Below are positions 28,018 through 36,505 of a DNA stretch of 64,000 nucleotides, piece after piece. The notes under the pieces are model-generated. The model had not been told where the DNA came from and made no database searches. It saw only the letters and a list, made by a program, of their open reading frames with translations. The position numbers were made by a program, and so were the translations under genes. This DNA is from Hyphomicrobiales bacterium (GTDB lineage: Bacteria; Pseudomonadota; Alphaproteobacteria; Rhizobiales; Aestuariivirgaceae), in assembly GCA_016185245.1 (NCBI GenBank), contig JACPNZ010000018.1, positions 1 through 64,000 of the forward strand, given 5' to 3'. Position 1 is the first letter of the stretch. Each line of letters begins with the position of its first letter.

Positions 28018-28128
28018 ATGGGCAAGAAATCCCAAAAACCATCGAAGAAATCTACAACCATGGCAATATCTAAGGGATCGAAGCCGACTGCAGGGACCAC
28101 ACCCACATCAACCACGACGAAAAAATAG
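28018..28128 (+). CDS. Short basic Lys/Thr/Ser-rich peptide, 36 residues
   Basis: An ORF of 36 codons that begins MGKKSQKPSKKSTTMAISKG and ends in PTSTTTKK. About a quarter of its residues are lysine and most of the rest are Ser, Thr, Pro and Gly, so it would be a disordered, strongly basic tail-like peptide. An AGGGGG ribosome site lies six bases before the ATG, the best sign that it is translated. The next ORF starts seven bases after its stop. No function can be assigned. Confidence 0.5.
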   Translation: MGKKSQKPSKKSTTMAISKGSKPTAGTTPTSTTTKK

Positions 28129-28135
28129 TTACGAC

Positions 28136-28390
28136 ATGCCACGTGGCCCCAAAGGTGAGAAGCGTCCCGCTGACGTGATCGGCAATGCCGTGAGGGTCAT
28201 GCGAATAGCTACCGGCGAAGAAACAGAAGAACCGGGTTCTGACGCCAGAAAGAATGCAGAACGAATTGGGCGCACTGGCGGTTTGGTTCGGGCCAAGTCA
28301 TTGACACCCGAGAAGCGTAAACAAATTGCACAGAAAGCAGCCAAGGCTAGATGGGTAAAGAACCCTGCGCGGGAAAAGATAAAACACTGA
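28136..28390 (+). CDS. Small basic conserved hypothetical protein
   Basis: An 84-residue protein beginning MPRGPKGEKRPADVIGNAV, a family common in alphaproteobacterial genomes and plasmids. It ends in a Lys/Arg/Ala-rich region (SLTPEKRKQIAQKAAKARW) like those of small DNA-binding proteins. The middle has a GRTGGLVRAK repeat-like segment. Function unknown; DNA or RNA binding is inferred from charge. The ribosome site is weak, so it may be translated by coupling from the 36-codon ORF. Its last 44 bases overlap the 3' end of the oppositely oriented ATPase gene. Confidence 0.7.
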   Translation: MPRGPKGEKRPADVIGNAVRVMRIATGEETEEPGSDARKNAERIGRTGGLVRAKSLTPEKRKQIAQKAAKARWVKNPAREKIKH

Positions 28391-29633
28391 TAGCATCTTT
28401 CCCGACCCTCCCGCTTTCAATCCCTTTCATGATAACAAACGGCTGCATCGCGGGATCGGTGAAACGAAAGCGGTAAGCTCTTTCTCGTCCAGTTCTAGTA
28501 AGAACACTCCCTCGGCCTGAGGATACGAACTTAATTAGATGTTGCTGAAATGCCGAAGTTGGCATCTCTCTTTCGCGACCCAATATTTTTGTAAGCTGTT
28601 TTGCAATGCTCATCGGTGTGAATGAACCTCGGTCATCGCTCTCTGCAAGCGCGCAAGCCAAAAGTACTTCCTGGTAGAGATTGTCGCCTCGGTTTGAGTG
28701 GGTTGCAGTATGATATTTTTCACTCAGTGATTCTTGTAGCCGTAGAAGGACACGTGAAATCGCGTTATCTACGTCTGTTTCGGTTATTAAGAGCGACTTT
28801 CGTTCAATCGCACTCTGTGTCGAATATAGTCCGAGCAAATGGACATACGAGGGGAGGCCTCTCGAAAGTTCAACAATCTTCCAGAGTGCGTCTTGGTGCA
28901 ACTTCATGCCTAACTTCGGAATGCGCTTATCCAAAATTTCCTTTCTCTCTGTTGCGTTCATCCGCGGCATATGAACTTGTTCTAAGCATCGCATTACCGA
29001 CGGATGCTCGCCAATTAGGCTGCTGATATTTTCAGCAACCCCAACGAGCACGATGGTAGCATTCACCCCATAGTCAGAAAGGGACTTAATGGTGTTTGCC
29101 ATCAGCGTGTGGGCGTTTGGGTCTCTAATCTTGTCGAATTCATCAATGACGATGATTGGGATTTGTGCAGGCTTAAATATCGCATCAAGTTCACGCCTTA
29201 CGTCATCTGGCGAGATTGTCTGGCCTTCATAGAAGCTTGCAAGGGCGGCTGTGTCACTTTCTGAGTTGCCGCTTCCTTCCCTGATTACTCTGACGTGAAT
29301 ATCTTTGAATACTTTCCGCCAGACGCTTGAGAAGTCGTCGCTTGGGTCGACCTGGACTCTAAAGGATTGCAAATAGCGAAAAGTGGAAGGGAATAGTTCG
29401 GCATATACCTTGGCTAGCGACGTTTTCCCAACGCCAGCTTCGCCATATAGGACGGCGTGTTTCCCTCGTTCCTCAGTCGCTTCAATTAGCGTCCTGATCT
29501 GGGCACCTCTTCCGGCGAACAGATCGTGTTCAGCTATTGGGGATGACGGAGTGAAGAGTTGTCCCGCCTCGAACCTAAGGGCGTTCCAATCTTCCTGTGT
29601 TTTAGGAGCGTTGCCGATTTTGAATGGGTTCAC
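28347..29633 (-). CDS. Orc1/Cdc6-like AAA+ ATPase
   Basis: A 428-residue ATPase of the Orc1/Cdc6-like or TniB/MuB-like AAA+ group. Walker A is LYGEAGVGKTSLAKV (about 62-76), Walker B IIVIDEFDKIRDP (about 156-168) and sensor 1 ATIVLVGVAENISS. The C-terminal third (from about 310) looks like a winged helix, as in replication initiators: SFTPMSIAKQLTKILGRERE and SVLTRTGRERAYRFRF. It is visibly AT-richer than the housekeeping genes. The start is taken as GTG at 29633, at the predicted transcription start; an in-frame TTG at 29654 would precede the promoter -10 box. Roles in mobile-element replication, transposition targeting or defence are all possible. Confidence 0.75.
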   Translation of the reverse strand: MNPFKIGNAPKTQEDWNALRFEAGQLFTPSSPIAEHDLFAGRGAQIRTLIEATEERGKHAVLYGEAGVGKTSLAKVYAELFPSTFRYLQSFRVQVDPSDDFSSVWRKVFKDIHVRVIREGSGNSESDTAALASFYEGQTISPDDVRRELDAIFKPAQIPIIVIDEFDKIRDPNAHTLMANTIKSLSDYGVNATIVLVGVAENISSLIGEHPSVMRCLEQVHMPRMNATERKEILDKRIPKLGMKLHQDALWKIVELSRGLPSYVHLLGLYSTQSAIERKSLLITETDVDNAISRVLLRLQESLSEKYHTATHSNRGDNLYQEVLLACALAESDDRGSFTPMSIAKQLTKILGREREMPTSAFQQHLIKFVSSGRGSVLTRTGRERAYRFRFTDPAMQPFVIMKGIESGRVGKDAISVLSFPAQGSLPI

Positions 29634-29639
29634 ACTTAT

Positions 29640-29668
29640 ATAATACAGTAGCAATTTCGCATAATCAA
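29640..29668 (-). promoter_or_regulatory. Promoter of the AAA+ ATPase gene
   Basis: On the minus strand, TTGATT (29668-29663), 17 bases and TATTAT (29645-29640). The expected transcription start is at or next to the GTG at 29633, which implies a leaderless message. No ribosome site is present upstream of this GTG. Confidence 0.65.
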
Positions 29669-29687
29669 GCCATGTTTATACGAAATT
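29653..29687. promoter_or_regulatory. Palindromic operator over the ATPase promoter
   Basis: AATTTCGCATAA (29653-29664) and TTATACGAAATT (29676-29687) are inverted arms with one mismatch and an 11-base centre. The -35 box of the ATPase promoter lies at the edge of the left arm. It is placed between two divergent genes, so it probably controls one or both. Confidence 0.55.
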
Positions 29688-29745
29688 ACGGCTCTATTAT
29701 GTGATAATGCTTGCAAGTGCTGCAAGAAGTTCATATATTATTGGT

Positions 29746-30615
29746 ATGGACAAGTTGCCCCCGAAAGCCCGTGCTCAAATCCTCAACATGCTTTGCGAGG
29801 GTTCATCCATGCGGTCGGTTTCACGGCTGGCGAATGTATCTATCAACACGGTCGCCAAATTGCTGGCGGATGCCGGAAAATTCTGTGCTGACTTCCATGA
29901 TGAAAGGGTGCGCAATGTGTCCTCACAGAGCATACAGGTCGATGAAATCTGGAGCTTCGTCTATGCCAAGGAGGCAAATCGCGAAAATGCGAAGACTGCT
30001 CCGGTCGATTCTGGGGATGTTTGGACTTGGACGGCTCTTGACGCCGACTCCAAGCTCATCGCAACGTGGTTTGTCGGGGATCGCACATCAGCGAGTGCCC
30101 GCATTTTTCTTGGCGACCTAAAGGAGCGTGTGGCCAATCGAATGCAGCTAACGAGCGACGGTCATAGAGCCTACATGAAGGCCGTCGATCATGTTTTCGG
30201 TGACGATATAGACTACGCCATCCTCCACAAGATTTACGGGCCTGATCCCAGTCGGGAGCGTCGTTACAGCCCGCCAGTTTGCGTTGGAGCGAAGCTCCAA
30301 GAGGTAAAAGGGAACCCCAATCCGAAGCACATCAGCACGTCCTATGCCGAGCGCAGCAACCTGACGATGCGGATGCACAATCGTCGTCTTACTCGTCTGA
30401 CAAATGCCTTCTCCAAGAAATTCGAGAGCCACGTCAATATGATCGCCATCTGGACGGTCTGGTACAACTGGGTACGCATCCACAAAACCTTGCGCGTTAC
30501 CCCGGCGATGGCGGCGGGCTTGACGGATCGGCTTTGGAGCTTTGAAGAAATGATTGCGGCCATGGATGAAATCGCGCCCAAGCCGGGCCGCCCGAAGACT
30601 TATAATAAGCGCTAA
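29746..30615 (+). mobile_element. IS1-like family DDE transposase
   Basis: A 289-residue transposase of the solitary IS1-like family common in proteobacteria. N-terminal helix-turn-helix: ARAQILNMLCEGSSMRSVSRLANVSINTVAKLL. The catalytic domain has IQVDEIWSFVYAKE (first Asp), WTWTALDADSKLIATWFVGD, LTSDGHRAY (second Asp) and TSYAERSNLTMRMHNRRLTR (Glu), and the C-terminal IHKTLRVTPAMAAGLTDRLWS. The frame appears intact. No terminal inverted repeats or target duplications tightly flanking the gene were found. The start MDKLPPKAR is the family start; a further in-frame GTG exists at 29701. Confidence 0.85.
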
Positions 30616-30641
30616 TCTCGGGCCATGAAATCCTGGATATT

Positions 30642-30673
30642 GGCAAGAGTTCAATAATCTGCAACTCTTAGCC
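30642..30673 (+). terminator. Hairpin after the transposase gene
   Basis: AAGAGTT (30645-30651) pairs with AACTCTT (30663-30669), extended by GGC/GCC with one mismatch. There is no clear T-tract, so it may be a weak terminator or an element end. It lies just before the start of the small membrane ORF. Confidence 0.4.
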
Positions 30674-30674
30674 G

Positions 30675-31001
30675 ATGCCTCCAGCACTATTGCCACAAAA
30701 GAAACGCTGCCCCATATATCTGCGGGTGTTGCCTTTCCTCGGCGCTCTGGTCGCGTTGGGGTTTATCATCCTGGCGAATCATCGGTCTTATACGGAGCCG
30801 ATAGACTTCCGGAACCCTTCTCAAATGGGCGAAATCTTCGGAAGCGCTTTAACCCTCGCCCTGATTTCCGGGATCATCATAGTTCCTTGGAGATTGATTG
30901 AAAGACGGTGGGGCTATTCTGGCACCCCTCTCGTTGTCGGCGGCATTATTTGGGGAATAGCGGTGTTTCTCGTCCTGAAGGGGATGAATTTTCCAAACTA
31001 A
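30675..31001 (+). CDS. Small hypothetical membrane protein
   Basis: A 108-residue ORF with three hydrophobic helices, roughly residues 16-34 (YLRVLPFLGALVALGFIIL), 55-71 (GSALTLALISGIIIVPW) and 83-102 (GTPLVVGGIIWGIAVFLVLK). It begins two bases after the hairpin and has no strong ribosome site. Composition is between island and core. No family was recognised; it is kept because the frame is uninterrupted and the protein looks natural. Confidence 0.5.
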   Translation: MPPALLPQKKRCPIYLRVLPFLGALVALGFIILANHRSYTEPIDFRNPSQMGEIFGSALTLALISGIIIVPWRLIERRWGYSGTPLVVGGIIWGIAVFLVLKGMNFPN

Positions 31002-31027
31002 TAGGTTTCAGATTTCAAACTGAGACA

Positions 31028-31039
31028 TTACCGATTCCT
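31028..31039 (+). repeat. Right boundary sequence of the island (imperfect direct repeat)
   Basis: TTACCGATTCCT, the partner of TTACCGGCGATTCCT at 27909-27923. It lies 15 bases before the mutS ATG, at the right end of the AT-richer block. Confidence 0.35.
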
Positions 31040-31053
31040 GCTATGGACGGACC

Positions 31054-33732
31054 ATGAACGAAATGGCGGGAATCGGCGGTGAGGCTGCGGGGCGGGCGAG
31101 CCCGGTCATGGCGCAATACCTCGCGGTCAAGGGGCACTATCCCGACTGCCTGCTGTTCTACCGCATGGGCGATTTCTATGAGCTGTTCTTCGCCGACGCC
31201 GAAGTGGCCTCCCGCGATCTCGGCATTGCGCTCACCAAGCGCGGCAAGCACCTGGGCGAGGATATCCCGATGTGCGGGGTGCCGGTCCAGGCCGCCGACG
31301 GCTATCTGCAGCGGCTCATCCGCAAGGGCCACCGGGTCGCCGTCTGCGAGCAGATGGAGGATCCGGCGGAAGCGAGAAAACGCGGTTCCAAGGCTGTCGT
31401 GCGCCGCGGCGTGGTGCGGCTGGTTACTCCCGGCACCCTCACCGAGGAGGCCCTTCTCGACCAGCGCAGCGCCAATTATCTGGCGGCGTTGTCGCGGCTT
31501 CGGGCAACGGGCGAGATGGCCCTGGCCTGGGCCGATATTTCCTCGGGCGAGCTCGCCGTGACGGAGACCGCGCCCGACCGGCTGGCGGCCGATCTCGCCC
31601 GCATCGGCGCCAGCGAGATTATCGTTGCCGATACGCTGCTGGAAGACCAAGGGATCGCCGGCGTTCTGGCCCAATCGGGGGCGGCCATAACCCCGGCAAC
31701 CGCCAGCCGCTTCGATTCGGCGGCAGGCGAGCGCCGCCTTATTCAGCATTTCGGCGTCGCCAGCCTCGAGGGTTTCGGAAATTTTGGCCGGGCCGAGACG
31801 GCGAGCCTCGGCGGGCTTCTCGATTACATTATGCTGACCCAGGTGGGGCGGCTGCCGCACCTCCGGCCGCCGCGCCGGGAGGCGGCTTCGGCCTCTCTCC
31901 TCATCGACATGGCGAGCCGCAACAATCTCGAACTCTCCCGCACCCTTTCGGGCGAAAGGCGCGGCAGCCTTCTGGGCGTTATCGATCTCACGGTGACGGC
32001 GGCAGGCGCTCGGCTCCTGGCCGAGCGGCTGGCCAGCCCGCTGGCGGAACTTTCCGGCATCGCCCGGCGTCTCGATGCAGTGGAATTCCTGGTGAACCAA
32101 GGGGGCCTGCGGTCGGAGCTGCGGCAGGTGCTGACCCGGCTTCCTGACACGGAGCGGGCGCTGGCGCGACTCTATCTCGGACGGGGAGGTCCGCGCGATC
32201 TCGCCGCAATCCGCGACGGGCTGGCGGGGGCCGCCGAACTGGCGCGGCTGATCGATGGCACCACCGACCTCGCCGGGCTTGCCGCCGAGGTGGGCGAGCA
32301 TCGCGATGGGCTGGCCGGCGGCGATGCAAATCTTGCCGGCATGCTGGAGAAGGCCCTGGCCGACGAGTTGCCGCATCTCGCCCGCGACGGTTCTTTCGTG
32401 CGCCCGGGCTACATGGCGGAACTCGACCAGAACCGCTCGTTGCGCGACGAGACCCAGCGGGTGATCGCCGGGCTGCAAGCGACATACGCGGAGAAAACCG
32501 GCATCAAGTCGCTGAAGATCCGCCACAACAACGTGCTCGGCTATTTCATCGAGGTGACGGCACAGAACGCCGCGCAATTGCAGGCGCCGGAGCAGGCCGC
32601 CATCTTCATCCACCGCCAGACGGTGGCGAGTGCCATGCGCTTCGTCACCACCGAGCTTGCAATGCTCGAAGCCCGTATCGCCGCGGCGGCCGATCGGGCG
32701 CTGGCCATCGAGATGGAGATTTTCGGGAAACTCGTGGCCGAGGTGACGGCGCGGAGCGATCCGCTGTCGAAGGCGGCCCAGGCGGCGGCGGCGCTCGATG
32801 TCATGGCCTCGCTGGCCGAACTGGCGGTCAGGCGCCGCTATGTGCGGCCCCGGGTCGATCATTCGACCGCCTTCGAGATCGCCGGCGGGCGACATGCGGT
32901 GGTCGAAGCCATGCTGCAGGAGGAAGCGGTACAGTCCTTCGTCGCCAATGACTGCGACCTGTCGGGCCGCCGGCTGTGGCTGCTGACCGGCCCCAACATG
33001 GCGGGCAAGTCGACCTTCCTGCGGCAGAACGCACTGATCGTCATCCTCGCCCAGATGGGCTCTTTCGTGCCGGCGCAATCGGCCCATATCGGCATCGTCG
33101 ACCGGCTGTTCAGTAGAGTGGGGGCGGCCGACGACCTGGCCCGCGGGCGCTCGACCTTCATGGTCGAGATGGTGGAGACGGCGGCCATTCTCAACCAGGC
33201 GAGCCATCGCTCCTTCGTCATCCTCGACGAGATCGGCCGGGGGACGGCGACCTATGACGGGCTCTCCATCGCCTGGGCCAGCGTCGAGCATCTGCACGAG
33301 GCCAACCGCTGCCGGGCGCTGTTTGCCACCCACTATCACGAGTTGACCGCGCTCGCGGCGAAGCTCGACCATCTGGCCACGGCGACGGTCAAGGTGCGCG
33401 AGTGGCAGGGCGAGGTGATCTTCCTGCACGAGGTGGCGCCAGGCGTCGCCGACCGTTCCTACGGCATCCAGGTGGCGAAGCTCGCCGGCCTGCCGCCCGC
33501 CGTCATTGCCAGGGCGAGCGAGGTGCTGCAGCGGCTGGAGGCAACCGGCGCCAGAACCCCGCCGGCAGCCCTTGCTTCCGACCTGCCGCTGTTCCAGGCA
33601 GCGCGGCCGGTGCCCATATCCGAAAGTGCTACCGAAAAGAAACTCGCCGCCATCCGGCCCGACGAATTGTCGCCGCGCGAGGCCCTGAACCTGATCTATG
33701 AACTGAAAACCCTGGTGGCGGACAAGCGATGA
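31054..33732 (+). CDS. mutS: DNA mismatch repair protein MutS
   Basis: An 892-residue mismatch sensor. The N-terminal mismatch-binding domain has [18 protein letters not shown] with the Phe-x-Glu of GDFYELF contacting the mismatch. The ATPase has Walker [21 protein letters not shown] (about 645-655), [20 protein letters not shown] and Walker [17 protein letters not shown] (about 720). The length fits alphaproteobacterial MutS. It starts the series mutS-glnD-murJ; glnD begins inside its stop codon. Confidence 0.97.
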   Translation: MNEMAGIGGEAAGRASPVMAQYLAVKGHYPDCLLFYRMGDFYELFFADAEVASRDLGIALTKRGKHLGEDIPMCGVPVQAADGYLQRLIRKGHRVAVCEQMEDPAEARKRGSKAVVRRGVVRLVTPGTLTEEALLDQRSANYLAALSRLRATGEMALAWADISSGELAVTETAPDRLAADLARIGASEIIVADTLLEDQGIAGVLAQSGAAITPATASRFDSAAGERRLIQHFGVASLEGFGNFGRAETASLGGLLDYIMLTQVGRLPHLRPPRREAASASLLIDMASRNNLELSRTLSGERRGSLLGVIDLTVTAAGARLLAERLASPLAELSGIARRLDAVEFLVNQGGLRSELRQVLTRLPDTERALARLYLGRGGPRDLAAIRDGLAGAAELARLIDGTTDLAGLAAEVGEHRDGLAGGDANLAGMLEKALADELPHLARDGSFVRPGYMAELDQNRSLRDETQRVIAGLQATYAEKTGIKSLKIRHNNVLGYFIEVTAQNAAQLQAPEQAAIFIHRQTVASAMRFVTTELAMLEARIAAAADRALAIEMEIFGKLVAEVTARSDPLSKAAQAAAALDVMASLAELAVRRRYVRPRVDHSTAFEIAGGRHAVVEAMLQEEAVQSFVANDCDLSGRRLWLLTGPNMAGKSTFLRQNALIVILAQMGSFVPAQSAHIGIVDRLFSRVGAADDLARGRSTFMVEMVETAAILNQASHRSFVILDEIGRGTATYDGLSIAWASVEHLHEANRCRALFATHYHELTALAAKLDHLATATVKVREWQGEVIFLHEVAPGVADRSYGIQVAKLAGLPPAVIARASEVLQRLEATGARTPPAALASDLPLFQAARPVPISESATEKKLAAIRPDELSPREALNLIYELKTLVADKR

Positions 33733-36500
33733 ACGCTGCTTCTCCATCCGCCGCCGTGATCGACGAGGCCGGGCTCAGCCAAGGCCTGGCGGAACTGCTG
33801 CGCCAGCACGGTGCGGCTTCGGCGAAGCTCCGGCCGGCGGTAGTGACGCTGCTCAAAGAGACCCTCGAGGCCTCACGCACCGAGGCCGAGCGGCGGCTTC
33901 TCGCCGATGGCCGTGGTACGCAGTGCGCCGAGCGTCTGGCGGAGACCGAGGATCAGATCATCCACGCTCTGTTCGATCTCGCCTCCCGCGACATCTTTCC
34001 GCCGCCCCTCGCGGGCGAGGCCGAGCGCATTGCGGTGGTGGCGGTCGGCGGCTATGGCCGCGGCACGCTCGCCCCGGGCTCCGACATCGATCTCCTGTTC
34101 GTGCTGCCGGCCAAACAGAGCCAGCGCATCCAGGCGATCGTCGAATTCATTCTCTATTGCCTGTGGGACATACGCCAGAAGGTGGGCCATGCGACCCGCA
34201 GCATCGAGGAGTGCATCAGGCTGGCCAAGACCGACTCGACCATCCTCACTTCCATTCTCGAAGCCCGCTACATCTGCGGCGACCGGCGGCTCTATGACGA
34301 TCTGGTCAAGGGCTTTCGCAGCGAGATCGTGGCCAAGGGGGCACGCCAGTTCGTCGCCAACAAGCTGGCCGAACGCGATCTCCGCCATCGCAAGTCGGGC
34401 GAGAGCCGCTATCTGGTCGAGCCCGACGTGAAGGACGGCAAGGGCGGGCTTCGCGATCTCAACACGCTGTTCTGGATCGCCAAGTTTCTCTACGCCAGCA
34501 ATTCGCCCGACGAACTCGCCGAGAAGGGCGCCTTTGCCCGCGACGAGCTGGCGCTGTTCAAGAAATGCGAGAACTTCCTGTGGGCGGTGCGCTGCCATCT
34601 GCATTTCCTGTCGGGGCGCGGCAACGACCGGCTGAGCTTCGACCGCCAGTCCGACATCGCCGTCAGGCTGGGCTACAAGGCCCATGGCGGGCTTCGCCAT
34701 GTCGAACGCTTCATGAAGCACTATTTCCTGGTGGCCAAGGACGTGGGCGATCTGACCCGCATCCTGTGCGCCAGCCTCGAGGCCCGCCAGGTGAAGGACG
34801 CGCCCGCCCTTTCCCGTATGTTCGGGCGCTTCCTGCCCAAGGCCTCCGGCATCGTCGCCGATGCGCCGGCCTTCCGGCTCGAAGCGGGGCGGGTGGCGCT
34901 GAAATCGCCCAAGGCCTTTGCCGCCGATCCGGTCAATCTCATCCGGCTCTTCGCGGTGGCGGCCAAATATGGCGCCGAGGTCCATCCCGACGCACTCAAG
35001 GTGGTGCGCGCCTCGCTCAATTTGATCCGCAAGGAATTGTGCGACAATCCGGAAGCCAACGCCATCTTCCTCGAACTTCTGGCGGCGAGCAGTGAGCCCG
35101 AGACGCTTCTGCGCATGATGAACGAGGCCGGCGTGCTCGGCCGCTTCATTCCAGCCTTCGGCCGCATCGTGGCGATGATGCAGTTCAACATGTATCACCA
35201 CTATACGGTCGACGAGCATCTGATCCGGGCGGTCGGCATCCTGTCGGCGATCGACCAGGGGCGGCTCTCGGACGATCATCCGCTGTCGGTGTCGATTTTG
35301 CCGACGGTCACCAGCAAGCGGGCGCTCTATGTGGCGGTGCTGCTGCACGATATCGCCAAGGGCCGCCAGGAGGATCATTCGATCGCCGGGGCCCGCATCG
35401 CCGAGGAGCTCTGCCCGCGGTTCGGCCTCTCGGCGGCCGAGACCGAGACCGTCGCCTGGCTGATCCGCCATCATCTGTTGATGAGCGAGACGGCCCAGAT
35501 GCGCGATCTCAACGACTTCAAGACCATTCTCGATTTCGCCGCGGTGGTGCAAAGCCTGGAGCGGCTCAAGCTGCTCCTGATCCTCACCGTCGCCGACATC
35601 CGCGCCGTCGGGCCTGGCGTGTGGAACGGCTGGAAGGGCCAACTGCTGCGTACGCTCTATGCCGAAGCCGAACCGGTGCTGTCGGGCGGCCACACCTCGG
35701 TGTCGCGCCAGGACCGGGTGGCCGAGGCCCAGGCGGTATTCTTTGCCAAGTTCCCCGCCTGGAGCGAAGCGGAAAAGGCGGCTTACGCGGCGCGCCACTA
35801 CGATGCCTATTGGCTGAGCGTGCCGCCTGACAAGCAGCTCAAGCATCAGGCGCTGATCGCCCGGGCGACGCCGCAGAGTGTGATGGCCGAAGTCGAAACC
35901 GATGCCTTTACCGCAATCACCGAGCTCACCGTCTATGTGCCCGACCATCCGCGGCTTCTCGCCTTGATCACCGGGGCCTGTGCCGCGGCCGGCGCCAACA
36001 TCGCCGGGGCCCAGATCTTCACCACCACCGACGGCATGGCGCTCGATACGATCCTCATCCAGCGCGAATTCGCCGACGAGGAGGACGAACGGCGGCGGGC
36101 CGAGCGGGTGGCCGAACTGATCCGCAAGGCGCTGCGCGGCGAATTGTGGCTGAAGGAGGCGGTGGCCAAGGCCTACAAGCCACAGTACCGCATCGCCGCC
36201 TTCACGGTCGAACCCCGGGTCATCATCGACAACCAGTCGTCCAACCGCTTCACGGTGATCGAGATCAACGGACTCGATCGCATCGGGCTCCTCTATGACC
36301 TGACCGAGGCGCTCTACCGTCTCAACTTCAACATCGCCTCGGCCCATGTGACGACCTTCGGGGAGAAAGCCATCGACGTGTTCTATGTGACGGATCTGAC
36401 CGGCGCCAAGATCGAGAGTGCCACCCGCCACCGGCAAATCCAGAGCGCCCTTGCCGGGGTGCTGGCGCCGCCGCAGGCGGCGGTTGCAGCGCGGGCGTGA
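33729..36500 (+). CDS. glnD: Bifunctional uridylyltransferase/uridylyl-removing enzyme GlnD
   Basis: A 923-residue nitrogen sensor that adds UMP to PII proteins when glutamine is low and removes it when glutamine is high. The nucleotidyltransferase has [19 protein letters not shown] (about 107-125), the HD phosphohydrolase has [14 protein letters not shown] (about 540-553), and two C-terminal ACT domains begin near [20 protein letters not shown] and [19 protein letters not shown]. All domains are complete. It overlaps mutS by four bases. Confidence 0.97.
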   Translation: MNAASPSAAVIDEAGLSQGLAELLRQHGAASAKLRPAVVTLLKETLEASRTEAERRLLADGRGTQCAERLAETEDQIIHALFDLASRDIFPPPLAGEAERIAVVAVGGYGRGTLAPGSDIDLLFVLPAKQSQRIQAIVEFILYCLWDIRQKVGHATRSIEECIRLAKTDSTILTSILEARYICGDRRLYDDLVKGFRSEIVAKGARQFVANKLAERDLRHRKSGESRYLVEPDVKDGKGGLRDLNTLFWIAKFLYASNSPDELAEKGAFARDELALFKKCENFLWAVRCHLHFLSGRGNDRLSFDRQSDIAVRLGYKAHGGLRHVERFMKHYFLVAKDVGDLTRILCASLEARQVKDAPALSRMFGRFLPKASGIVADAPAFRLEAGRVALKSPKAFAADPVNLIRLFAVAAKYGAEVHPDALKVVRASLNLIRKELCDNPEANAIFLELLAASSEPETLLRMMNEAGVLGRFIPAFGRIVAMMQFNMYHHYTVDEHLIRAVGILSAIDQGRLSDDHPLSVSILPTVTSKRALYVAVLLHDIAKGRQEDHSIAGARIAEELCPRFGLSAAETETVAWLIRHHLLMSETAQMRDLNDFKTILDFAAVVQSLERLKLLLILTVADIRAVGPGVWNGWKGQLLRTLYAEAEPVLSGGHTSVSRQDRVAEAQAVFFAKFPAWSEAEKAAYAARHYDAYWLSVPPDKQLKHQALIARATPQSVMAEVETDAFTAITELTVYVPDHPRLLALITGACAAAGANIAGAQIFTTTDGMALDTILIQREFADEEDERRRAERVAELIRKALRGELWLKEAVAKAYKPQYRIAAFTVEPRVIIDNQSSNRFTVIEINGLDRIGLLYDLTEALYRLNFNIASAHVTTFGEKAIDVFYVTDLTGAKIESATRHRQIQSALAGVLAPPQAAVAARA

Positions 36501-36505
36501 GCGCC

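Noticed and set aside
29655-30674. A complete insertion sequence with terminal inverted repeats around the transposase
   Set aside because: The 12-base palindrome at 29653-29687 overlaps the ATPase promoter and has no matching partner on the right side; the right hairpin has a different sequence.
31015-33747. A 910-codon minus-strand frame opposite mutS
   Set aside because: Covers mutS almost exactly, no recognisable domain, Gln/Arg/His-rich mirror translation.
33873-36437. An 854-codon minus-strand frame opposite glnD
   Set aside because: Lies inside glnD on the other strand with no motifs; explained by third-position GC.
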